6,175 bases of DNA, taken from NCBI GenBank assembly GCA_964599275.1, contig CAZRFK010000097.1, positions 1-6,175 of the forward strand. Direction: 5' to 3'. Source of the DNA: PUMD01 sp964599275. GTDB lineage: Bacteria > Bacillota > Sulfobacillia > SLMV01. The notes below the pieces were generated by a model that was not told the DNA's origin, did no database searches, and saw only the letters and a list, made by a program, of their open reading frames with translations. The translations under genes and the position numbers were made by a program. How positions within the stretch are numbered: the stretch's first letter is position 1; every line of letters starts with the position of its first letter. Shown here piece by piece: positions 1 to 5,081 of this stretch.

Positions 1-121
1 TTGCAGCGCGACTTTCTCCTCCTAATGCCCCCACCTGAACATCAACTGCCTGCATATCCTCGCTGGTAAGAAGGTTCAGATCGTAGTTTGCGGAACTATG
101 CTCACTGGAAGCATCGTTCAT
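1..121 (-). CDS. N-terminal fragment of an unrecognised protein (cut by window edge)
   Basis: An open frame reads leftward from an ATG at 121 to the window edge, giving the first 40 residues of a protein that continues outside. The start is well supported: GGGGAG lies 7 bases upstream of the ATG and a sigma-A-like promoter precedes it. The visible peptide begins MNDASSEHSSANYDLNLLTS. It is hydrophilic and acidic, with no signal peptide, membrane segment or recognisable motif. Such disordered N-termini are common in cytosolic Bacillota proteins and carry little family information. The gene is divergent from the glycosyltransferase at 448. I do not recognise it and assign no function. That it is a real gene rests on start signals, promoter and open frame only. 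Confidence 0.6.
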   Translation of the reverse strand, partial: MNDASSEHSSANYDLNLLTSEDMQAVDVQVGALGGESRAA

Positions 122-162
122 GAGTAATCTCCCCTTTTTTTAGAAAGAATAACCGTAGCATA

Positions 163-192
163 AGTGTATCAGTTCACCTTTGAGCGAGTCAA
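163..192 (-). promoter_or_regulatory. Sigma-A-like promoter of the leftmost gene
   Basis: Read on the minus strand, TTGACT (187-192) is followed after 18 bases by TACACT (163-168). TG sits one base before the -10 box, making an extended -10. The -35 matches the consensus at 5 of 6 positions and the -10 at 4 of 6. Transcription would start about 30-35 bases upstream of the ATG at 121. Prediction from sequence only. Confidence 0.5.
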
Positions 193-212
193 AACAGCCG
201 AGAAGTGGGCAT

Positions 213-244
213 TGCAATAATTTTTTGTCAGTGTCATTATTGCA
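213..244. repeat. 9-bp inverted repeat, possible operator
   Basis: TGCAATAAT (213-221) and its exact reverse complement ATTATTGCA (236-244) are separated by 14 bases. The arm centres are 23 bases apart, about two helical turns, which fits a dimeric regulator. It lies 21 bases upstream of the -35 box of the leftward gene and 203 bases before the glycosyltransferase start. No U-tract follows, so it is not a terminator. Its regulatory role is inference. Confidence 0.4.
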
Positions 245-447
245 TGTGGGAGGCAGTGTAATTACAAAGGATTTTGCCAGGTTTTGAAGAAATTATAAGG
301 GAGATGGTTTCAAGACTGGTTTGAAATGAATGAACTATGGTCGGTCTGCCACAAGGTTAGTGTTTCTAAAATGCGGTGAAGGGTTGATGGTTATCTGTTT
401 CAGGAGTTCGAAAGTTTCTGGTTTTGCTGAGGGTCGGGGGTAAAAAG

Positions 448-1650
448 GTGAAAGTTGCATTTTTCAACGACACATACCGTCCATACATGAGCGGTGTTAT
501 CACAGCAATGGACCGCTTTGCTTTTGCCTTGAAAAAAGAGGAATACAGCGTTCTTATGGTTGTTCCTGGACAGTGGACTCCTCCCTGGCGTGACGAAGAA
601 AATGAAAACGTACATGAACTGCCCTCCATTCCAGTTCCCGGTTTTGATGGGTTGCGGATATGTACTCCCATTCTGGGTGAGGGTCATCTTACTATAGCTG
701 ATAAGGTTGATGATGACATAGATATTGTCCACGCTCATTCCCCTTTTATATTGGGTAGAATTGGAGCAAAGCTAGCTGAAAAAAGAAATATCCCCCTCGT
801 ATTCACCTGTCATAGTATATACCCTCAATACTCCAATTATTTTCCGTTAGTCTCCGAGTTGGCTGCAGATGTTCTGCGTGACTACATGGCTGATTACTGT
901 TCGAGGTGTGACCTGATTTTGGCCCCATCAGGATATGCAAAAAGCAAACTGCTGGAATGGGGAGTTACCCGACCGATTGAGGTCCTTCCTTCTGGCGTAC
1001 AGGTAAAAAAAATCAGACAGAAAAAAATGGAGATAGCAGAAAACGAACATGCATTCAAGAGTTCGAAATACTCCTCACTGGGACTTTCGGTCGATGCGAA
1101 TCTTATGTTGTTTGTTGGTAGGCTGGATACACAGAAAAATATCAGTTTTTTATTCGATGTACTGAAGACCCTACCAGGACATGATACAGAACTGGTGGTG
1201 ATTGGTGAAGGACCTGCCCATCAGGAGATGGTTCAGGATGCAGAGGAGGCGGGAGTTGGTAAAAACGTTCATTTTACCGGAAAAATAGCCTTTGAAGAAG
1301 TGATTGAGTGGCTTTGCGTGGCTGATGTTTTCTGTTTTCCGTCCGTTTTTGAAACACAGGGTCTGGTAGTTGTGGAAGCAATGGCAGCTGGCCTTCCTGT
1401 CGTAGCGCTCGACTCCCCCACATCGAAAGAACTTCTGACAAACGAAAAAGAAGGATTTTTAACATCTGACTCAGCAGGGTGTTTCGCCAGAAAAGTTAAT
1501 CAGCTTCTTGAGGACCCTATCCTGCACAACAGGATGTCTGTACAGGCGGCCAAAAAAGCAGAGGAGTATTCTATAGAGATACTGACGTCCAGATTGATAG
1601 AGTTTTACAGCAGTGTTGCAAAGCAGAAAAGACAAACTACAGGAGATTAA
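448..1650 (+). CDS. GT4-family glycosyltransferase, diacylglycerol glucosyltransferase-like
   Basis: Predicted 400-residue retaining GT-B glycosyltransferase of CAZy family GT4, acting at the cytoplasmic membrane face with a nucleotide-sugar donor. The N-terminal acceptor domain opens with AFFNDTYRPYMSGV (residues 4-17), has HAHSPF near 95-100 and FTCHSIYPQY about 30 residues later. The C-terminal donor domain shows FVGRL (222-226), GEGP (253-256) and the EX7E motif ETQGLVVVE (302-310) followed by AMAAGLPVVA. This combination resembles 1,2-diacylglycerol 3-alpha-glucosyltransferases, which make membrane glucolipids; the exact acceptor cannot be proven. GTG 448 is chosen because GGGGGT (436-441) precedes it by 6 bases and the beta-strand VKVAFFND then starts the protein, as in the family; an in-frame TTG at 424 is less likely. 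No transmembrane segment is evident. It appears monocistronic, and its stop overlaps that of the convergent yqhV-like gene. Confidence 0.88.
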   Translation: MKVAFFNDTYRPYMSGVITAMDRFAFALKKEEYSVLMVVPGQWTPPWRDEENENVHELPSIPVPGFDGLRICTPILGEGHLTIADKVDDDIDIVHAHSPFILGRIGAKLAEKRNIPLVFTCHSIYPQYSNYFPLVSELAADVLRDYMADYCSRCDLILAPSGYAKSKLLEWGVTRPIEVLPSGVQVKKIRQKKMEIAENEHAFKSSKYSSLGLSVDANLMLFVGRLDTQKNISFLFDVLKTLPGHDTELVVIGEGPAHQEMVQDAEEAGVGKNVHFTGKIAFEEVIEWLCVADVFCFPSVFETQGLVVVEAMAAGLPVVALDSPTSKELLTNEKEGFLTSDSAGCFARKVNQLLEDPILHNRMSVQAAKKAEEYSIEILTSRLIEFYSSVAKQKRQTTGD

Positions 1651-1907
1651 CGTGTAGCGTATATGATCAATCCAATTCCTGCCATAATCATAATAATCCT
1701 CCCCAGACTGAGCTGCCTGGCTCCACCGTAAAGACCTAGAGTTCCCACCAGTATGAGGATTGCTGGACCTACCGCTCCCAGGGCTGCATTAATCCGTAAG
1801 GCAGCGCGAATGTCGTTGTAATAGAGCATGGTTACTGCTGCCGCAGCCTCCAAAAAAGAGGAGAAAAATCGCAAACCTGCCATTCTCATTACCGTTCTAT
1901 TAAACAC
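1647..1907 (-). CDS. yqhV: YqhV-family (DUF2619) small membrane protein
   Basis: Predicted 86-residue integral membrane protein resembling Bacillus subtilis YqhV, a family of unknown function found in spore-forming Bacillota. Visible hallmarks are LRFFSSFLEAAAAVTMLYYN (12-31), RINAALGAVGPAILILVG (38-55) and a C-terminal hydrophobic stretch IIMIMAGIGLIIYA, giving three hydrophobic segments and a short basic N-terminus. The length is close to that of the B. subtilis protein. GTG 1907 is supported by GGGAGGT (minus strand of 1915-1921) 7 bases upstream. The gene converges on the glycosyltransferase, and the two TAA stops share the four bases TTAA. In B. subtilis yqhV sits directly before the spoIIIA operon; here no spoIIIA gene is adjacent, so the family link rests on sequence resemblance alone. 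Confidence 0.78.
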   Translation of the reverse strand: MFNRTVMRMAGLRFFSSFLEAAAAVTMLYYNDIRAALRINAALGAVGPAILILVGTLGLYGGARQLSLGRIIMIMAGIGLIIYATR

Positions 1908-1953
1908 GTGGTTTACCTCCCATCAACTGTTTTTGTCAGTGAAAGATTATTGT

Positions 1954-1986
1954 CCAGGTTCGGAAGTTATTACTCTATGAACCTGG
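1954..1986. repeat. 8-bp inverted repeat in a divergent promoter region
   Basis: CCAGGTTC (1954-1961) and GAACCTGG (1979-1986) are exact reverse complements separated by 17 bases, with arm centres 25 bases apart. The repeat lies between the divergent yqhV-like and UPF0756 genes, where no transcript should end, and no U-tract follows on either strand. A regulator-binding site is therefore more plausible than a terminator, but this is inference. Confidence 0.4.
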
Positions 1987-2095
1987 CGTAATGTCGAATT
2001 CCCAGCTGTGAGTACTTTTTGCCTGGTATGACTGTATAGATTTCATAAAGGAACAAGATTGAGCTTGAAAATCTGCTGTGATGGGTGGGAGAGGT

Positions 2096-2548
2096 ATGTT
2101 AGCGAACAATTTACTTTTACTGAGTATGCTCATACTTGGGCTGATAGCAGGAAATCGTCTGGTTTCTGCTGCCTCTGGATGTTTACTTTTGCTGCAGATA
2201 CTGCAGATGGAAAACCTCGTCGTTTTGTTATCAGATAAGGCTATAGATTGGGGGCTTATTTTACTTTTGATAGCAATTTTGGCACCAATTGCCGAAGAAC
2301 CTCCGCATTACGAGCAGTTAGTCCGACAACTACGTACTCCGGCCACTATGTTTGCGGTGGTAGGAGGAGCAGCAGCGACAAGATTGCAAGGCAGCGGGTT
2401 ACATCTACTGCAGGAACAGCCGCAGATAGTTTTAGGATTACTGATTGGTACAATTGTTGGTGTTTTCTTTCTTGATGGTATACCGGTAGGACCCTTGACC
2501 GGTGCCGGGTTAACGGCTGGAATAATGCTTCTATTTCGTCTGATTTGA
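2096..2548 (+). CDS. UPF0756 (DUF441, YtwI/YeaL-type) membrane protein
   Basis: Predicted 150-residue polytopic membrane protein of the UPF0756/DUF441 family, conserved in many bacteria and of unknown function. The chain is almost wholly hydrophobic. An N-terminal LLLLSMLILGLIAGNR is followed by the conserved-type IDWGLILLLIAILAPIA stretch, a central hydrophilic loop (EEPPHYEQLVRQLR), and two more hydrophobic blocks ending in GIPVGPLTGAGLTAGIM, which fits the family's C-terminal VGPL signature. Family members are close to 150 residues. ATG 2096 is preferred because homologues begin just before the first hydrophobic helix and TGGGAG (2086-2091) lies upstream, though only 4 bases away; in-frame GTG 2078 and ATG 2081 are alternatives without a good binding site. 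No convincing promoter was found in the 188-base divergent spacer (weak TATAGA at 2035-2040). The MFS gene converges 9 bases after the stop. Confidence 0.82.
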   Translation: MLANNLLLLSMLILGLIAGNRLVSAASGCLLLLQILQMENLVVLLSDKAIDWGLILLLIAILAPIAEEPPHYEQLVRQLRTPATMFAVVGGAAATRLQGSGLHLLQEQPQIVLGLLIGTIVGVFFLDGIPVGPLTGAGLTAGIMLLFRLI

Positions 2549-2557
2549 GATATGAGA

Positions 2558-3799
2558 TCAATTTTTCTGTAAAATGTGAGATGGCATCATTTTATCAACC
2601 TGTATCAACCATGCTGCAATTCCGCATACAACAGCGGCAGAAACGCTACCCGTCAGCAGCAGAGTAGTTCGGCTGATATCTGCGAGAATTCCGAAAAGAG
2701 GTGGCCCAAGCGCAACTCCACCAAAACGCACTGTGCCGTAGAAGGCTGTTGTTAAACCACGATGCTGTTCTGGAGCAGCACTCGTGATGAGGGTGTTCAG
2801 GGCAGGTAACACCATACCAGTTGCTATTCCCAGGACACCCAGCACTGCTAGCAGGGCCCAGCGTGCAGTCAGGAAGTTAGCTGTTAGTAAACCGGTAGAA
2901 AAAAGAGCACAACCTGTAACAACCGCCAATTTGAGGTAATCAGACAGCTGTTTTTGCATAACTGTACCCACAGTATACGATGTTGCAGCCATTGCTCCTA
3001 CTGGTACTGCAATGAGTAATCCGCGCATGAGGACTCCCAATCCGTACTGCGTCTCCAGTACGTCGGAAGTGTAACTCAAAACACCGAAAAGTAGCAGCAA
3101 AACCATCAGTCCGCTCAGTAAACAGGTCAAATAAGACGCTGTTTTTGTGCTTAAAATGTCCTCCAAATTGTTAATATAGGATTTGAAGTTCTCGTGGTTT
3201 TGTTCGTAACTTGCTTCGGTAGTGATCCACCAGACTCCTAGAGCGATAGGAAGGCTCAAGCCCCCATAAACAAAAAAAGGAGCGTACCATGTGATCAACG
3301 CGGCAGCTGAACCAGCTAGAGGACTGACAACTTTACCTATTCCGTTCCAGGATTCCAAAAGACCCAATGCTCTTGATCTTTCACTGCTTTCATAAAGATC
3401 TGATACCATTACCATGGCAATTTGATAGGTTCCTCCCGCACCAATTCCCTGCAGTACTCTTGCAGATAAAATCGGAACATATGATTCTGCCAGAAACATT
3501 CCAGCCGCACCTGCTGTCAATCCTCCCAATCCGTAAAGGACCAATGCGGGAACGAGAACTAGTTTTCGTCCATAAAGATCGGCAAGATAACCTGCGAATA
3601 GTATTGATATGCTGGCCGGACCCGAAAAAGCAGTTATCAGTAATCCCGCTTCGAACAGGCTGACATTCAAAGCTTCCATGATTTGAGGAAGTACAGGAAT
3701 TAGCATGGAGTTACCAAGAACCATAATGAAAGGAACACTGCATAAAGTCCACAAAGTTTTCGTATGCTTTTTGTCATTTGTCTCACCTGATTTAGCCAA
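2558..3799 (-). CDS. MFS transporter, DHA1-type drug/metabolite exporter
   Basis: Predicted 413-residue major facilitator, a proton-driven exporter of the 12-helix DHA1 class and similar in pattern to Bacillus YmfD/YfmO-type efflux proteins. The first helix runs into GNSMLIPVLPQIMEAL. Motif A is GYLADLYGRK (70-79), between helices 2 and 3. Motif B is RVLQGIGAGG (114-123) in helix 4. An antiporter-like motif C, GIGKVVSPLAG, lies in helix 5. A hydrophilic central loop (around EASYEQNHENFKSYINNLED) separates the two halves, and the length is normal. I choose TTG 3799 because GGAGGG (minus strand of 3807-3812) is 7 bases upstream. The in-frame ATG at 3814 would add five residues, but that same binding site falls just inside its coding sequence and none precedes it. 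The substrate is unknown. Divergent from comA; no strong promoter was identified. Confidence 0.88.
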   Translation of the reverse strand: MAKSGETNDKKHTKTLWTLCSVPFIMVLGNSMLIPVLPQIMEALNVSLFEAGLLITAFSGPASISILFAGYLADLYGRKLVLVPALVLYGLGGLTAGAAGMFLAESYVPILSARVLQGIGAGGTYQIAMVMVSDLYESSERSRALGLLESWNGIGKVVSPLAGSAAALITWYAPFFVYGGLSLPIALGVWWITTEASYEQNHENFKSYINNLEDILSTKTASYLTCLLSGLMVLLLLFGVLSYTSDVLETQYGLGVLMRGLLIAVPVGAMAATSYTVGTVMQKQLSDYLKLAVVTGCALFSTGLLTANFLTARWALLAVLGVLGIATGMVLPALNTLITSAAPEQHRGLTTAFYGTVRFGGVALGPPLFGILADISRTTLLLTGSVSAAVVCGIAAWLIQVDKMMPSHILQKN

Positions 3800-3806
3800 A
3801 AATAAT

Positions 3807-3812
3807 CCCTCC
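3807..3812 (-). promoter_or_regulatory. Ribosome binding site that decides the MFS start
   Basis: On the minus strand GGAGGG occupies 3812 down to 3807, beginning at the G of the upstream ATG (3814-3812). The spacing of 7 bases to the TTG at 3799 is optimal. A longest-frame call from ATG 3814 would leave that start without any binding site, so the TTG is the better choice. Confidence 0.65.
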
Positions 3813-3881
3813 ATTTCCGGCTTTTATTTTTCTCTGAAACTAGTTAGTCCATTCTGACATTCCTTTGAAGATTCCGTACTT

Positions 3882-3981
3882 CCGGTGCAAAGAACAACCT
3901 CATATGTTGGTATGAGGGAACTGCTAAGTCGGGTTTGCCCATATTATCGACGAAAATTGGCAGTTCAGAGCACACGGGAGG
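3882..3981 (+). promoter_or_regulatory. Structured comA leader, candidate cis-regulatory RNA
   Basis: The 108 bases before comA can fold into a compact three-way junction. P1 pairs CCGGTGC (3882-3888) with GCAC-a-CGG (3970-3977). P2 is a perfect 7-bp hairpin, CCTCATA (3898-3904) with TATGAGG (3911-3917) and a 6-base loop. P3 begins on the next base: GAACTGCTAA (3918-3927) pairs with TTGGCAGTTC (3957-3966), 10 bp with one G-U, and continues after a 5-base bulge as GTCG/CGAC (3928-3931, 3948-3951). The 3' strand of P1 overlaps the ribosome binding site GGGAGG (3976-3981). CCTC at 3898-3901 could instead pair with GAGG at 3978-3981, so two mutually exclusive folds are possible. I do not recognise a known riboswitch consensus. 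Function is inference from pairing alone. Confidence 0.45.
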
Positions 3982-3989
3982 CCAAGATA

Positions 3990-4826
3990 ATGAGTATATC
4001 CCATAATTCAAATCGAGCCTGGAAAGGGATAGTAAGTCCACCTTATTCTGAGCGAAAGCGAAAACCGCGCAGCACAGGTGTGACCATGGTGATAGATAAA
4101 GGAATGGGAACACATCATCTGAAAGAATTTCTTGAAATGTGTTCAGATTATATTGATTTTGTGAAATTTACTTTCGGAACCTCTGCCCTTTATTCTGAAT
4201 CTACTCTGATAAAAAAAATCGAGATGCTGCGTGAGGAGAGCATTCGAGTGTTTCCTGGCGGAACGTTTGCCGAGTTGGCGCTCTTACAGGGGAAATTCTC
4301 TGAATATTTGAATTACGCGGAAGAAGTCGGGTTCGATGCTGTAGAAATTTCCGATGGTTCTATCGAATTACCTGCAGATCATCGGCTCAGTGCAATCGTT
4401 GAGGCAAAGAATGCTGGATTTGAAACCATTACTGAAGTAGGAAAAAAACATCCTCATGACAGCCGACCTGTTGAGCGTTTGATTGAGTTGATCCATACTG
4501 ATTTACAGACGGGGGCTGATTACGTAGTACTTGAGGCCAGAGAATCGGGTCGTGAGGTAACCATCTTCGATGCAGCTGGTAATATACGCGGAGATGATCT
4601 TTCATTATTGCTTGGTACCATCGGAGATAGTAAACAGGAAAAACTCATCTGGGAAGCACCAAGATCAGCCCATCAAAAGCAGTTCATTCTGCAAATGGGG
4701 CCAAATGTCAACCTGGGAAATGTAGCACCTGAGGAGGTTTTGGCGCTAGAAGCCCTGAGACTGGGTTTGCGCGGAGACACCCTGAGAAGTTATGTGAAAG
4801 ATAGACCCCGTCGACTCAGGGTTTGA
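3990..4826 (+). CDS. comA: Phosphosulfolactate synthase (ComA family, EC 4.4.1.19)
   Basis: Predicted 278-residue cytosolic TIM-barrel enzyme that adds sulfite to phosphoenolpyruvate to form (2R)-phospho-3-sulfolactate, the first step towards sulfolactate or coenzyme M. Family signatures are clear: DYIDFVKFTFGTS (53-65, with the conserved Lys59), FPGGTFAELA (88-97), AVEISDGSIELP (117-128), EARESG (182-187), WEAPR (221-225) and NVNLGN (239-244), then LEALRLGLRGDT. The core matches Bacillus YitD and archaeal ComA (about 250 residues); the N-terminus and basic C-terminal tail (VKDRPRRLRV) are somewhat longer. ATG 3990 has GGGAGG 8 bases upstream and sits 50 residues before the DYIDFVKF motif. 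The frame is open back to GTG 3885, but no binding site precedes that start and the stretch forms the leader RNA. No ComB, ComC or other sulfonate gene is in view. The gene probably stands alone, given 255 bases and hairpins after it. Confidence 0.93.
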   Translation: MSISHNSNRAWKGIVSPPYSERKRKPRSTGVTMVIDKGMGTHHLKEFLEMCSDYIDFVKFTFGTSALYSESTLIKKIEMLREESIRVFPGGTFAELALLQGKFSEYLNYAEEVGFDAVEISDGSIELPADHRLSAIVEAKNAGFETITEVGKKHPHDSRPVERLIELIHTDLQTGADYVVLEARESGREVTIFDAAGNIRGDDLSLLLGTIGDSKQEKLIWEAPRSAHQKQFILQMGPNVNLGNVAPEEVLALEALRLGLRGDTLRSYVKDRPRRLRV

Positions 4827-4861
4827 TTGTTGATGTAACATGCTCACTTCTATAATTTTAT

Positions 4862-4895
4862 ATTGTTTACTCAAAATTTTTCTACGAGAAACAAT
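4862..4895 (+). other. AT-rich imperfect hairpin after comA
   Basis: ATTGTTT (4862-4868) and CTC (4870-4872), with one bulged A between them, can pair with GAG (4886-4888) and AAACAAT (4889-4895), giving a 10-bp stem with a 13-base loop. It starts 35 bases after the comA stop. No U-run follows, so it may help transcript ending or 3'-end protection rather than be a standard terminator. Confidence 0.35.
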
Positions 4896-4904
4896 TCACT
4901 AGAC

Positions 4905-4942
4905 CAGGACCGGCCCTGGTACATTATTTGGGGCCGGTCCTG
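4905..4942. terminator. Strong GC-rich 12-bp hairpin, putative comA terminator lacking a U-tract
   Basis: CAGGACCGGCCC (4905-4916) and GGGCCGGTCCTG (4931-4942) are perfect reverse complements with a 14-base loop. This is by far the most stable hairpin in the window. It lies 78 bases after the comA stop and upstream of the next gene's promoter region, the right place for a terminator. The following bases (ATTCCATTTGCACTACAATTTTT) have no immediate U-run, nor does the reverse strand, so intrinsic termination is uncertain; a protein-binding or transcript-stabilising site remains possible. Confidence 0.5.
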
Positions 4943-4962
4943 ATTCCATTTGCACTACAATT

Positions 4963-4972
4963 TTTCGACAAA
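4963..4972 (-). promoter_or_regulatory. Spo0A box (0A box), exact consensus
   Basis: The minus strand reads TTTGTCGAAA, matching the published 0A-box consensus TTTGTCRAAA at every position. A second site, TTTGTTAAAA at 4993-5002 on the plus strand, matches at 9 of 10, with its centre 30 bases downstream. Both lie upstream of the gene at 5082 and flank or overlap its best promoter candidate. This suggests control by the sporulation master regulator Spo0A; direction (activation or repression) cannot be told. Confidence 0.5.
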
Positions 4973-4974
4973 AG

Positions 4975-5003
4975 TGGAAATTGAAATCTTTCTTTGTTAA
5001 AAT
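4975..5003 (+). promoter_or_regulatory. Weak promoter candidate for the 5082 operon
   Basis: TGGAAA (4975-4980) is followed after 17 bases by TAAAAT (4998-5003); matches to consensus are 4 of 6 and 5 of 6. The exact 0A box ends 2 bases before the -35, and the second, imperfect box overlaps the -10. Alternatives such as TTGTTA (4994-4999) with TACAGT (5018-5023) exist, so the true start is uncertain. Confidence 0.3.
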
Positions 5004-5081
5004 TAACGTTGTATAGATACAGTTCCTGATTCAAATAAGCTGGTGATGGAAGGATCTCGTCGCTGTCAGGAGGAATTTCAA

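Larger units (their letters stand above)
122..447. other. Divergent intergenic region without a gene
   Basis: This 326-base spacer separates the leftward gene at 121 from the rightward glycosyltransferase at 448. Its left third holds the leftward promoter and a 9-bp inverted repeat (213-244). A smaller 6-bp inverted repeat, TTTCAA and TTGAAA with 7 bases between, lies at 308-326. For the rightward gene only weak promoter-like hexamers can be seen, for example TATAAG at 294-299 with TTGCCA only 14 bases before it, so no promoter is called. A 18-codon frame from ATG 387 ends inside the glycosyltransferase start region, but its spacing to GAAGGG is only 3 bases and I do not regard it as a gene. 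No RNA gene was recognised. Confidence 0.6.

Noticed and set aside
308..326. TTTCAA/TTGAAA inverted repeat as an operator
   Set aside because: Six-bp arms are expected by chance in a spacer of this size, and no promoter could be placed beside it.
387..443. 18-codon frame ahead of the glycosyltransferase as a leader peptide
   Set aside because: The spacing from GAAGGG to the ATG is only 3 bases, composition shows no regulatory codon run, and no attenuator-type hairpin pair was found.
1930..1941. Twelve-base identity TTTTTGTCAGTG with 222-233, in both divergent spacers
   Set aside because: About one shared 12-mer is expected by chance in a window this long, and the T-run raises the odds. It matches the Spo0A box at only 7 of 10 positions with a broken core.
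2544..2566. TTGA/TCAA stem followed by TTTTT after the UPF0756 stop as a terminator
   Set aside because: The stem has only four A/T-rich base pairs and lies inside the end of the MFS gene; too weak to call.
3367..3663. 98-codon plus-strand open frame inside the MFS gene
   Set aside because: It is the antisense shadow of conserved MFS motifs, with no plausible protein features.
3885..3989. N-terminal extension of ComA by 35 residues from GTG 3885
   Set aside because: No ribosome binding site precedes 3885 or the in-frame ATG 3912, the stretch matches no part of the ComA family, it is highly self-complementary, and GGGAGG at 3976-3981 is ideally placed for ATG 3990.
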